The notes under the pieces were generated by a model. The model was not told the origin of the DNA. It worked only from the letters and a program-made list of their open reading frames with translations, and made no database searches. 64,000 nucleotides of DNA from Mytilus trossulus (lineage: Eukaryota > Mollusca > Bivalvia > Mytilida > Mytilidae). The number at the start of each line of letters is the position of its first letter. Within the stretch, counting starts at the first letter, position 1. Positions 1-10,529 of the stretch are shown here, in pieces. The DNA lies in NCBI RefSeq assembly GCF_036588685.1, contig NC_086383.1:60649448-60713447 (forward strand). The letters are read 5' to 3'. The position numbers and the translations under genes are program-made.

Positions 1-1253
1 CTTTCAACAGTGCTCAAACTCATGTCTTGTAATAAGCTATGGAAGTCTACGGTATGACTTAATGTTTAACAAACAAATCGAAAAACGAACAAAGGACTGC
101 TTATCATAAAAATGATAACGAAGATCACATTGCTACAACCACTGAATTACAGAAGCCTGACTTGAGACAAGATACACAGAAAGTTGCGGAATTGATATCT
201 CAATTTCACGTATTCTGGTTAAATTACACAATAGTACAACATCAGAAAACTGTTTGAAAATATCTACAAACATCAGATCAGTACAAACAAACTGAGAAAG
301 AGACAAAAGGCATACGGTACCGATTTAGGAGTGTTATTTCTCAATTGATGATAAATGCAAATATAAATAAGTTTAACAAAATTGCAATGGTTAAATTGTG
401 TCAAGTGTTCATTAACGTCAGGCGAATTTGATAAACATTCTGATATCGTTCGTATTCTCAAGTAAAAGAAGGTGATGTTAAAATTCATTTTGATTGAAAA
501 CCAAGTGATCATGATTTGGAAATTACCCCAAAAACTCAGTCAAAAAATATAAATGGGATAAATATAAATATAGATGGCAAGCCGAGCGCCGTTTACGTTC
601 GGTATCGAATAATTTAAGAATTTCTCTGAATTGTTAGCAAAGGATAAAGTACACATAGGCAAAAACATAGATGTATGTAAATAAATGTCCAACTGTATTT
701 ATGACCTGTTTTCCGCAATATAGGCATATAATCGTCGTCAGAATTCCATTGGTATAAATTACATCACGCATCTCGAATTTCTTCGTGCTTGAAAAGTGTT
801 TGATGTTGTTACGAAAGAAAGGGACGCTGCAGGTCTTGATGCAAATACGCGGACGCAGGCTGGTGTGATATCGGTATATTAAGAAACGGCATAACATGAT
901 AAGGGTTTCTTTGGCTTGGATAATTCCGTACAACTTCGAGACACGTTTCTTTATTTGTATGGTTTGCATTTTGCATGAAGGGGATGCAATAAACACCAAC
1001 GGTTCAGACATAATTCTTATCCGCAAGTAACTGGCTGTTGTATAAAGAGATATTTCAAAGTCAATGCAGGTGGTCTTTGGCACAGCAAATTTGTTCCAAA
1101 ATGTCTCCGAGCATTTGAAAAACCAGAAAACAAGGATAAATGTATTGTTACAGTATTACAGTATTACAGTACAGGTCACTTTTGTAAGTAGCTCGTTATT
1201 TATAAATAACTTTTTAAATAGGGGTAGATTTCATTTAACGCGTTAATACCACA
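1..1253. other. AT-rich stretch without a recognised gene
   Basis: I see no coding exon, RNA gene or recognised repeat here that I can defend. The longest open frame is a 149-codon minus-strand frame at 634-1083; its composition is unlike a known domain and it has no splice or homology support, so it is not annotated as a gene. Confidence 0.4.
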
Positions 1254-1735
1254 GTTCCACTAGGCCACGATCGCACTATGATCTGTGAAAAAAATGTAAA
1301 CTTTGATGATAATAGTACGATCATGTAGATCGCAGTAATGTCGTATCACGGTCGTGGTGAGGCCTTCAAGATCGTGATGAACGAGGCCAACTTTGAACAT
1401 GTTCAAAACAATCGTGGTGCGGTCGTGGCGAAATCAGATCGTAGTAGACGCGTAGTGATAGCGAACTAAGATCGTAATAAGATCGCAAAGATCGTTGTAC
1501 CATCGTAGCGAGAGCGTAGCGAAAGCGTGATTCTATTCGGAGAGTCTATGCTACGATCTCACAGCGACGTTATTACGACCTTACTACGACCACCACGTTA
1601 TCACTGCGACCAAACTACGCTTCAACTACGACTATATCACGCTGTTCACGACCATAGCACGATTCTAGCACGCCCTTGCCGTCCTTATCATGCTCTTCTT
1701 TCGACCTGACTACGTTCATACTACGACCATCATTC
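1254..1735. repeat. Degenerate fold-back repeat built on GATCGTAGT-like motifs
   Basis: The left half (about 1262-1525) is packed with variants of GATCGTAGT / CGTGGT / CGTAGC. The right half (about 1550-1735) is packed with the complementary variants ACTACGACC / ACCACG / GCTACGATC. The strand of the motif therefore flips near 1535, so the segment can fold back imperfectly over about 480 bp. It has no coding capacity (a 60-codon frame inside is a by-product). It resembles a foldback or MITE-like element; no clean terminal repeat or target-site duplication is visible. Confidence 0.5.
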
Positions 1736-1839
1736 TCATTGTTATTTTCAAATGGAATATATATAAAAGCTCCCTAGATTTTAATTGTCTGTATGTAATT
1801 ATCCATTTGCTCTAACGGCTCAACCATGCTTATCGTTTT

Positions 1840-2140
1840 ACATAGATAAGACTGTTGGTTTTCCCGTTTAAATCGTATTACACTGGTAAATTTTTGGTTC
1901 CTTTATAGCTTGCTGTTCGGTGTGAGCCAAGGCTCCGTGTTGAAGGCCGTACCTTGACCTATAATGGTTTACTTTTATAAGTACTCAATTATAATCCTGG
2001 TACCTTTGATAACTATTTATAATTTATTATTTGGATGGAGAGTTGTCGCATTGGCACTCATACTACATCTTCCTATATCTATTGACACACCAGTGTCATC
2101 TCTCCTATCGTTTTCCTAAATATCGTCATTTGAGCTATAT
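1840..2140 (-). repeat. Dispersed repeat family A (bivalve SINE-like), minus copy
   Basis: This contains the reverse complement of the family A core: GCTTGCTGTTCGGTGTGAGC followed by GGCTCCGTGTTGAAGGCCG, and further right GGAGAGTTGTCGCATTGGCA. The same core recurs in both orientations in this window, for example near 8850, 15380, 38930, 39270, 40390 and 57890. It is non-coding, and I recognise it as typical of bivalve genomes. Confidence 0.6.
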
Positions 2141-2340
2141 GGACCAGCAATAAGATTGTAATTTACGTTGGATTTGTCGGTCCGACATCTCTGCTTGATC
2201 AGGATTCACTACTTTGCTCCCTCTGCCTTTACATCAACTCCTACCACCACGCCCACATGTTCTAGTATATTTTGGTGGCATAATTGTATAGTTTACGAGA
2301 AACATATAAGTCAGAAATAGAAGGGATGGAACTGTATTGA

Positions 2341-2622
2341 GATGGAACACGAGGTGACGTTATTGATGAGAACGTAGTAAGGGACGACAATAAAAAATTA
2401 ATTGCAGGTCATAGTAGTAATGCAGTAAGAGTTTACGGAAGGACTTCTGCCGATCAACAAATATATGCACCTAACATCTTGTATGGATTTAGACTAGTAT
2501 ATGGAAGTAAGAAGGCAAATCCATCAGCAGCTGCTGGTGCACCAGTTGGTAGTGTTCGGTTGAATGTTCAACAGACGGGTGACAAAATGACTGTTACTTG
2601 CAACTTTTCTTTCAATTTTTAG
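2341..2622 (+). CDS. Orphan open frame, possible terminal exon of an unrecognised protein
   Basis: The frame is open for 94 codons from just after a TGA (2338-2340) to the TAG at 2620-2622. It has no ATG in its first three quarters, so it would have to be a 3' exon or a truncated remnant. The translation is not low complexity. It has a GRTSADQQIY-like stretch and a Gly/Ala/Ser-rich patch, and ends in alternating hydrophobic/polar residues (VRLNVQQ, MTVTCNFSFNF) that suggest beta-strands. I do not recognise the family. A polyadenylation-like AATAAA variant (GAATAAAATGAATAAAC) follows at about 2641-2657, which fits a terminal exon. Upstream sequence is dispersed repeat, so it could also be part of a mobile element. 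Confidence 0.3.
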   Translation, partial: DGTRGDVIDENVVRDDNKKLIAGHSSNAVRVYGRTSADQQIYAPNILYGFRLVYGSKKANPSAAAGAPVGSVRLNVQQTGDKMTVTCNFSFNF

Positions 2623-2914
2623 ATAAGATCAATTCATGTAGAATAAAATGAATAAACTATGTTTACAAACAGTTACAATAGTTTTTTATTCAGGATAAAA
2701 TAATGACTGACACGGGTCATTATTTTATGCCTTAGAGCACATTTCATTGAACAATGTTATCGTCCGGGTTGATTATGCAGATAAATGACCTTTCGTTCTG
2801 AAAGCAATTAACTCCATATAAGTTTATAATTGTAAACTATCAACATATTAAACTAATAACATATTCATGAAAAAAATGCAAATTCAAAAATGTTCAGTAA
2901 CTTATTACTTTCAG

Positions 2915-3034
2915 ACTACGAAACTGACGAGGAAAACAGTAGTCTGCGAGGTGTATGCTTTGAAGAATTCTCAACTCTGGAAGAAATGCAAAGACACAAA
3001 CTAAGCTCTTGTAGACAACAAACTGGTACTTCAG
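2915..3034 (+). CDS. Zinc-finger-like exon, copy 1 (phase 1-1)
   Basis: This is a 120-bp open segment between a strong acceptor (TTACTTTCAG) and a GTAAAA donor. Read in phase 1 it begins with an acidic stretch (DYETDEENS), followed by LRGVC, FEEF, and H-x4-C. The spacing C-x12-H-x4-C matches the second half of the CCHC finger in the HEPN-ART gene exon at 40029-40163, but the first cysteine of the CxxC pair is absent (RGVC). It is probably an exon of a partial or paralogous gene extending beyond what I can resolve, or an orphaned exon. No neighbouring exons are recognised. Confidence 0.45.
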
Positions 3035-3175
3035 GTAAAACATGCTTGAAAATAAATCATAATACATTAAGCTCTCAATATAAGTATATAACTGTATACT
3101 ATCAACATATTAAACTAATAACATACTCATGAAAAAAAGCAAATTCAAAAATGTTCAGTAACTTATTACTTTCAG

Positions 3176-3295
3176 ACTACGAAACTGACGAGGATAACAG
3201 TAGTCTGCGTGGTGTATGCTTTGAAGAATTTTCTACTCTGGAAGTATTGCAAAGACACGAACTAAGCTCTTGTAGACAACAAACCCCTACTTCAG
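3176..3295 (+). CDS. Zinc-finger-like exon, copy 2 (phase 1-1)
   Basis: This is the second copy of the 120-bp exon, with the same acceptor and a GTAAAA donor. The frame is intact and the substitutions relative to copy 1 are mostly conservative (for example EEM to EVL, HKL to HEL, TGTS to TPTS). It also lacks the first cysteine of the finger. Because both copies are phase 1-1 and multiples of three, either or both could be spliced in without changing the frame. Confidence 0.45.
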
Positions 3296-3751
3296 GTAAA
3301 ACATGCTTGAAAATAAATCATAATACATAAAGCTCTCCATTCCTGTATATACATGTAGTCGCAAAGTATGAACAGAATAGTTTTTGTTTCTGCGAAGAAG
3401 ACTACTGGAAAATATGTCTCATGAGAAATCAATTAGATAACTAACTTAGTCTAGAAAGTTGGTCGCCCACATTTTCTAAAATAGGGCTCGAACAAAAGGG
3501 CTACAATTTTGTTAAAAAGTCTAGGGCGAACAGTAAAGTGTATTTGAAAACGGGAGGCGAGCAACTATATCACAAGATTAGAACGGAAAAGAATAGCCTA
3601 ATCTTTAAAGCATCTACCGTGCTATGTATATTATCTAAATCTGTTATCAGATTATATCTCGTTTAAATGAATGAGAAATGACAACGAAGTAATACAATAA
3701 ACATCAAATATCATAGTATCTTGAATATGCGAGTCGTCATTTAATCGTATA

Positions 3752-5269
3752 AGGCCGTGTTCACACTGACCTAAATTCGGTGTTGTGTTAGTGTAACTCA
3801 CACGTAAACTAAACACAATTGCGTTCCCATTGATAAAACTCAATGTTTACATATAGTTTAAATCACGTTTTACCTACACACAGTCGATAGTCAATGTAGG
3901 CCTTATGTAGGTTAAATGTACACAAAACTAGGCATTTAGGACATTAGTTTTATCGTGTAAATATTTAAGGAGGAAATTATTTTTGAGTAAAATTGATATT
4001 TTTGATATTTATTAGTTGTCTAAATTTTACAGATTTTTTTTGTTAAATAAAATTAACGTACTTTATAAACTCCTAATCAAGACTCACAGCAACATCATTG
4101 CCGAACCCATAAGGCAGCAACCAATTGATTTTCGGGGGAGGGGCTAATATAGTTGAGTATAAAACATAAAGGCAAGGGGGTGGGGTGGTGAGCTATGGAG
4201 TTTGTTTTGGAAACAAAAAATGTTTCCAGTTTTTGGCCCTGAAAAAAATTTGTTTGTTTCACCCTCAGCTGCCACTATATATAATGCTAAAATTGATTTC
4301 GACTTGTCACCAAAATTTGTTCTGAAAAAAAATCAATAGTTCACGCCTCCCCCCCCCCCCCCCCCTCCACAAAAAATGAAGTAAATAGTTGCTGCCTAAT
4401 TCATTTGAAAAAGTTGACTTGACGTACACAGAAATATTCTTCACTGGTCTTTACTAAAAAAAACGATTCACGCATAAATGCATGACTAAAAAAAATGTAA
4501 GGTAAATGATATGTTTGTCTAGTATCTCAGATCCGTTATCACACGTAAAATAAATTAAAAAAAAACGTTACCCTATTCCTTTACCAAATACTTTTTGGAG
4601 AAAAAATACCATTTGAAACGAAAAGAAAAGATAAAAATGTAGTGATGCCTAATATCTCAATCCTCTTTTTTTCGGCTGTAAGCACGCTGTTGCAGCTAAC
4701 GTTTTCTAATGCGTTATCGAGACATCTCTAGTATATTCAAACTACTGCCAACTATAAAAATGGTTTTCATAAAGTAGCAACCACTTAACTTAAAAAAAGG
4801 GGGAGGGTTATTTTTTTTTATCTGAGTCAGATTTTTTTTTCGCGCGTACGTTTTTATTCCTTTTTTTTCGATGCTGGTGATCAAATACTTTTTTTTCAAT
4901 AATTAACACTATAATGTATGGGGAAACTCTTGATTCAGAATAAAAAAAAATTATCATCTGTATGACCATCTTTTTTTTATCAAATTGGGGATCGGAATAT
5001 TTCCATTTCCATCCCCAACCCCCCTTTTGAAGTCAAATGGTTGTTCCCTTACCGCTAGAATTTTTTTTCAAAATTTTGAATTCAGTTCTACGTAATGAAC
5101 ATTTAAATGACATATAGTTTACCAATCGGAACAAATCTTATGTACAGGTACATTTGTAGCTAAACAAGGTGTATAGAAGTGAACAAATGTAATGTGAAAC
5201 CAGTGTACACTACACTAAACTAATTGTAAACATGTTTACTCTACACGGCGTTTGGTGTGAACACGGCCT
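3752..5269. mobile_element. Non-autonomous DNA transposon bounded by AGGCCGTGTTCACAC inverted repeats
   Basis: AGGCCGTGTTCACAC at 3752-3766 is matched by its exact reverse complement GTGTGAACACGGCCT at 5255-5269. Further subterminal similarity (GTGTAGTGTA/TACACTACACT-like, TTTACATATAGTTTA-like) extends inwards on both sides. The 1.5-kb interior is AT-rich with long A/T runs and a poly-C tract, and has no transposase-like frame, so it is a non-autonomous element. The flanks are TA-rich, so a short TA-type target duplication is possible but not proven. Confidence 0.6.
4349..4365. repeat. Poly-C tract (about 17 C)
   Basis: An uninterrupted run of C in AT-rich DNA inside the 3752-5269 element. 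Homopolymers of this length are prone to sequencing-length error. Confidence 0.8.
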
Positions 5270-6344
5270 AATATATACACTTGTTTTTATCAAAATCATT
5301 ATCACTATTCACAATTTGATCATCTGATTAATGTGTGTCGCAAACAAACTAGTATGAATTGCGTGCATTTCTCTTTTAATGCATCCACCAAATATAAACT
5401 GTGTTAACCCAGTTGGCTTCTTTTGAAATATTGGCCCCCTATTAACATTATTCAAAATTGAAAATTACCGAAGTAGTATATTTCATTTAACGAATAGATT
5501 TTGATTTTATAGTTATCTCGAAATTGAAAATGTTTGTTTCATTTAGGAAAATACATTACAATAGACGAATGACTCGGTTAATGTACACGATATAACATTA
5601 TTTATACTTTATACTTTTTATCTTTATTTAAAAATTTCTACAGAGTGCTAAAAAAGTATTTTTCCCAGTAAACGACAATAGTAGCTTTTTAACGAGATAA
5701 AAACATAATGAATTTGATTTTAAACTAGACCTAGCTAGAATTTGAACAAAATCATTTGGAACTTTATTTAGTTTTGACCAATAAATATCTTGGTTTAATA
5801 CAGAGCATAACGCAGTATTTAGAAATAAAAAAATACCGGATGCACACATCGACAGATCAAAACATACAAAGTCTTCAACCTTCAACGCATTGTGAATTTT
5901 GTGGTTAACATAGAAGATCAGGAAACAGAAATAATGAAATTACGTGTTATATATTAATCACAGGTAACATATTATAATTATTTCCCGGTTAATGCACATT
6001 GTCAAATATTACAATTTGGTCAGTTAGGCACATGACGGAGCTTATATTGAATTATTTCAATGAACTAATACATTGGTTTGAGTTATATAGAATTTCATTT
6101 GGTTTCCAAAATCACTTTGACTACGTGATTATATACCTTGTAAGTCATTTAGTATGGAATACCGTAGCTGTTTTATAGTGTTAATATCTAATGTGTTTTG
6201 TCGATTTATCGTTTTGTCTTTACGTTCTGTCATTTCTGCTTTGTGATATGTGTAAGTTCCTTTATTATCAGCCACTACATCTCTGTGTAATGTCAAGTTA
6301 GTTGTGTGTTTGTCATTCCCTTTTAAAATCACTTTATTGATTTC
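5270..6344. other. Upstream region of the Mab-21-like gene; no feature recognised
   Basis: AT-rich sequence without a defendable exon. It should contain the promoter, and possibly an untranslated first exon, of the gene starting at 6345, but I see no clear TATA or initiator element that stands out from the background. Confidence 0.35.
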
Positions 6345-8273
6345 ATGTTTATTTTAGACAAAGACACTACTGCCATATCATTAGCACTTTATCGATACTT
6401 GTGTGAAAAAATAGTTGGAACTGAAAGTCATGTTAAAACAATCAGACTTATGAATAATATCTGGGACAATATGATAAGCAGCAAGCATCTTGTATCTATT
6501 ATAAGTGGCAGTTTTGGAGAAGGGCTTCTGATGAGAGGTAGTGATTTGACTGTGATAACTATATCAAAATCAATCGAGGTGAATGCAGATGAAAACAAAC
6601 GACTAGATCCTAATATATCATGTTTTAGGATGGATACAGAAGATGTAAAACCTGGTTTTACGCATTTGCTCGCAGAAAACTATAGTAGAACATTTTTAAG
6701 ATGCTATGAAGAAATTAATGGAAAACTTTATTTATCGAGTACATTATTAAAACGTTATCTATTTGTCAATCGAGATACTCACATAATTCATGGACCGTGT
6801 TTATCGGACAAATTCGGACTTATTGACGATTCAATGTGCTTACATTGTAAAACATGGATATCACAAGCATCACAATGGATATCAAGGTCAAGTAATTCAT
6901 GGCCAAGCAATGATGTCAAACAAAGTATCATAAAACATGGAGTACTTTTTCTACCAATCGGAGTCAAGGGATCATTCAAAGAAGATATAGAATGGCGAAT
7001 ATCTTTTTCTGTTGGTGAAAAAATGCTGATAAGCACTTTCACACATACACAATTATTATGTTATGCCCTCCTCAAAATTGTTTTGAAAGATGTCATAGCA
7101 ATGAACGCCGAATGTAAAGATTTACTCTGTTCATATCACCTGAAAACAATTATTTTCTGGATATCAGAGGAATTACCTCAATCCATATGGAAACCTGACA
7201 ATCTTATACCTTGTTTTAAGCGATGTTTTAGCAGGCTTATTTATTGTGTGGAGTATTCATCTTGTTTGCATTACTTTATTCCGGAGAACAACATGTTTGA
7301 GGACAGAATAGAGGGCCGTGCTCGTAGAGAACTTCTAAATACACTATATACCCTTCGTTGTTACGATTGGCGTTGCGTCTTATTGTCAGATCAACTAACT
7401 GAATGGCGGCCTGAATTAATGGTAATGGATGACATCGCGTTACATACATTGCATTTAATCGAGGTTAAAAAAACACTTTATTCTGAACATTTATATTGGC
7501 CAAATTTTATGGATTTTAACATACGAACTTGTACCTACAAAAGAAATTTACACAGGCTACTTGTTTGTGACAAATCCGCAGTAAAATACTTACATACATA
7601 CTACCTGTCAAGGTGGTGTGCACAATATGCACAGTCTATTTCACTGACTTTTACTAGAAGTAATAAGCTACAATACAAACAGTATACTTCATGTCTTTGT
7701 ACTTTGCTACAGAATATTCACCATGACGCTGTTTCTGGTTGGCTGATGTTAGCTTCGTTGTTCTATAAGTCAAAACAATACCAATTAGCGTTATTCATCC
7801 TTAGGTATTCTTTGTCGAAATTTACTTCCGAAAAACTTTACAGATTCATGGAAATGTCAGATATTCATTACCGATTGCTCAAACTGATATCATTTCAAAA
7901 GAAAATAATAGTTCGAATATGGAAAATATTGCTTGTAGATGATATAACTTTTCATAGAAACTGCGAGCTCATCCCAGATGAACTTCAAATGGAGGTGGAA
8001 AGTGGAGATTATTTTGTTTCCTCCATAGTTTATTGTTATTTTCTTACATTTTTGTGTCATTATCATCTAAATAATGTCAGACAATGTCACAATGCCATCG
8101 AAGATTTGGAACATATAATAAGAGAAAAATATCTTATCGGGAAAGATAAAACACTTCAATATCAGGTTTACAGAATTCTTCGTATTGCTTCACACTTATT
8201 ATGGAACCGGGGTGCCGCTCGTCAAGCAGTCAAAAAAAGAAAGACTCTGATCCCGAATTTAATACTAATATGA
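6345..8273 (+). CDS. Mab-21 domain protein / cGAS-like receptor (cGLR) homologue
   Basis: A single open frame of 642 aa. The N-terminal spine helix (about residues 10-45) leads into GSFGEG (55-60) and the strand MRGSDLTVI (63-71). This is the nucleotidyltransferase signature in which active cGAS-like enzymes carry D/E-x-D/E; here the first acid (D67) is kept and the second is Thr69. The Mab-21 C-terminal lobe follows: WRISFS (from 217), THTQLLCYALLKI (about 234-246) and CSYHLKTIIFWISEE (from 262). The remainder to residue 642 is helical and TPR-like, as in other molluscan family members. Known relatives sense cytosolic nucleic acid and make cyclic dinucleotides; this copy is probably catalytically impaired and may be a binding or scaffold form. 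The start is uncertain: TTTATTTTAG directly after the ATG could be a 3' splice site (exon from 6357) with the true start in an upstream exon. The gene lacks introns and has no stops or frameshifts. Confidence 0.85.
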   Translation: MFILDKDTTAISLALYRYLCEKIVGTESHVKTIRLMNNIWDNMISSKHLVSIISGSFGEGLLMRGSDLTVITISKSIEVNADENKRLDPNISCFRMDTEDVKPGFTHLLAENYSRTFLRCYEEINGKLYLSSTLLKRYLFVNRDTHIIHGPCLSDKFGLIDDSMCLHCKTWISQASQWISRSSNSWPSNDVKQSIIKHGVLFLPIGVKGSFKEDIEWRISFSVGEKMLISTFTHTQLLCYALLKIVLKDVIAMNAECKDLLCSYHLKTIIFWISEELPQSIWKPDNLIPCFKRCFSRLIYCVEYSSCLHYFIPENNMFEDRIEGRARRELLNTLYTLRCYDWRCVLLSDQLTEWRPELMVMDDIALHTLHLIEVKKTLYSEHLYWPNFMDFNIRTCTYKRNLHRLLVCDKSAVKYLHTYYLSRWCAQYAQSISLTFTRSNKLQYKQYTSCLCTLLQNIHHDAVSGWLMLASLFYKSKQYQLALFILRYSLSKFTSEKLYRFMEMSDIHYRLLKLISFQKKIIVRIWKILLVDDITFHRNCELIPDELQMEVESGDYFVSSIVYCYFLTFLCHYHLNNVRQCHNAIEDLEHIIREKYLIGKDKTLQYQVYRILRIASHLLWNRGAARQAVKKRKTLIPNLILI

Positions 8274-8500
8274 TAAGAACTTCTTCAATGAGGTCATTGT
8301 ACAATTTGTACATCCAGTTGGACAAATGATTTTTAAAGGATAGACTTATTCCGGAGTTGTAAACTGTTTTATTAAAACATGTTTTCTTTTGCACTTTTAT
8401 GTATGTTTAGTAAGCAGCTGGGTTTTTTTGTTGTTATTCGAAATTCAATTTATGACTATCAACCAAAGAAATACCATTAAAATATGATATACCAAGAACC
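8274..8500. other. 3' flank of the Mab-21-like gene
   Basis: AT-rich sequence following the stop codon at 8271-8273. No canonical AATAAA was noticed close to the stop; ATTAAAA occurs at about 8372. Confidence 0.3.
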
Positions 8501-8640
8501 AAAACAAACACACTTTATAATGAGAAAGATGAATATTTTAGATATACTTACTGGAGATGTGACGAGATTATTGAAGCTGTTAATTTTATCCTTGATAATA
8601 TATGTACGATTCGGCAACAAAATGGAAAACCCGTGTAAAC
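8500..8640 (+). mobile_element. Reverse-transcriptase fragment of a Penelope-like element
   Basis: In one frame the sequence reads Y-W-R-C-D-E-I-I-E-A-V-N-F-I-L-D-N-I. After a one-base shift, Y-V-R-F-G-N-K follows. This is the segment that normally precedes the PMGTNCAPL motif in the permuted Penelope-like RTs seen elsewhere in the window (11648-11938). The upstream and downstream RT is missing, so this is an isolated, frameshifted scrap. Confidence 0.55.
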
Positions 8641-8821
8641 GGAAAAATCCACATTGCTTTACAATATAGAAATGGTATTCTACTAATTAGACATGTATTG
8701 CGTTAGGAGATCATTGTCATATTTTGTTAATAGAAAAACAAACAAGGGAAAAGTTCTATATCGAGGAGCAAGTGATCATAATACTGGCGTTTCTAAACAC
8801 GCTATGGTATCAGGGCCAATG

Positions 8822-8965
8822 CAACAACTCTCCATTTCCATATTGTGAAAGTACACCGTTATAGGTCAATGTACGGTCTTCAACACAGAGCCTTGGCTCA
8901 AAAACGAACAGCAAGCATAAAGGTTCATAAAATTACTAGTTTAAAACCATTCAAACAGGTAAACA
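8822..8965 (+). repeat. Dispersed repeat family A, plus copy
   Basis: This contains CAACTCTCCATTTCC, GGTCAATGTACGGTCTTCAA, GAGCCTTGGCTC and CGAACAGCAAGC in the usual family A order, ending near AATTCAAAC-type sequence. Confidence 0.6.
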
Positions 8966-9079
8966 TGTACCTCCGAAAACAACATATTTCTTGTATTAGG
9001 ATGTATACTTTTCCAACAAATTGTCGGCATTCCTGTGGTATAAAATCTGTAATCCTCTCCATTTCCATATCAATCTAAT

Positions 9080-10520
9080 TATTCGGACAGGTAACATAAT
9101 CAAGAATATCATTATTCATTTGGTGTTCAGCTGCTACTCAGACATTATTAAAACGATATTAGTATCTGACCTGAAAGAAATTAAACCAAGGTAAATAAGA
9201 CAATTTCGTCCGTTTTCTTAAATAGTTCATTGGGAGATATTTATTACTTTGTTGATAAAATCCCCTATCTCCACTTTAGGAATCATTCATAGTGGTCTTG
9301 AAAATAAACGTGCAATACACTAAGATTCAAATTAAGTAGATGTAAGCAATTATAGACAACAATACTGTCATAATCAAGGAGAAAACAAGCATACCATTGT
9401 GTCAGCTATAACGGGCCCAGACATGTAGAATAGGGTACAATTAAAAAAGAAACACTAACGACATAATTTATTGCAAAACAGTTCATGAAAAACAAACTTG
9501 ACAGACACGAAACAACAACAACCGGTTACCTAGTTATAGACTGTGTTTTAGGACAGGTACATACGGTATATAAAAATATAGGAGGTATATTTTCTGGTTA
9601 ATGTCGTTGTTTATCATCTTAAATACCTATTATAGTATTCATTTTGATTTGTCTTTGCAAATTTTTAACCTTTTCCGATTTATCAAATTTTAGTAATATC
9701 CTTGTTGAGTGGCTCACTTTTTGTACATTTTGAAAGAAAAACACTTTAAACCTTTCTATTTCTCTACTCGATGCAAAAAGAAGTATTTCTTTTAATTTTT
9801 GGTACTTTTGAGAATTTTGTTAATAAAAATAACATTATGGGCTTTCCGTTTTGAAATTAAATGAAAATTTGTATTTTCTTATGTTTTCCCCCTAGTTTTG
9901 CTATTTATCATGTTCATCACTAACTTATTGAATACATTGATTAACAAATGTAGTTTTGCTTAACGTATTTCATCTGCAGAATGGTTGCACGGATTGTTAT
10001 ATATCAAGACATGTTCTATCTGAATTGCATGAACAACTTTCGAAAATGCACTTTTTCGATCACAGTGTTTCCATTAGTTTTTTACTCAAATCAAACTCAA
10101 CAAGCAAAGTTTATATCTACCTTTCGTTGTTTCAATGGTTGCAACTTTATATTATATAAACTGACAAGATATATTATTCGAGATAACTACAACAAGGTAA
10201 GTTAAATGACTGGTACACACAAATCTTTGAAATGTAAAAAAAATATAGTTAAATATTTAAGATGTGTGACGTTGATACCAAAACAGATAATGTAGTATGC
10301 TATAAAAATGGATTTCATTAATATTTGTCTAAATGCAAATATGTTAAATGTACTTTTCCTATCTTCAACTTCTCATTTTTTTTAAGACATCCATACACCT
10401 GAATTATTCTTTTAATGCATTTTCATGTAACTTACGTAAGCGCGTTACTGTTTTTGATATTCTGAGGTCATTGATGGACTATATTTTGTTCTGCGGTTTG
10501 TATGTTGTGGTGTCATACCA
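9080..10520. other. AT-rich stretch without a recognised gene
   Basis: Only short chance frames are present, including overlapping 67- and 74-codon frames at 9956-10205 with no recognisable domain. I find nothing I can name. Confidence 0.35.
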
Positions 10521-10529
10521 CCATTGATT

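Larger units (their letters stand above)
2813..3335 (+). repeat. Tandem duplication of a 261-bp unit containing a zinc-finger-like exon
   Basis: Two head-to-tail copies of about 261 bp (about 2813-3073 and 3074-3335) are roughly 90% alike by eye. Each has an intron-like AT-rich lead, a TTACTTTCAG acceptor, a 120-bp open exon and a CAG/GTAAAAC donor. The similarity covers intron as well as exon sequence, so this is a recent exon-sized tandem duplication. Confidence 0.8.

Noticed and set aside
634..1083. 149-codon minus-strand open frame
   Set aside because: Longest frame in the first kilobases, but no recognisable domain, odd composition and no splice or signal evidence; compatible with chance.
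4349..4365. Poly-C and the 58757 poly-C as functional elements
   Set aside because: Homopolymer runs without context; more likely slippage-prone simple sequence.
6788..7042. 84-codon minus-strand frame
   Set aside because: Antisense shadow of the cGLR gene.
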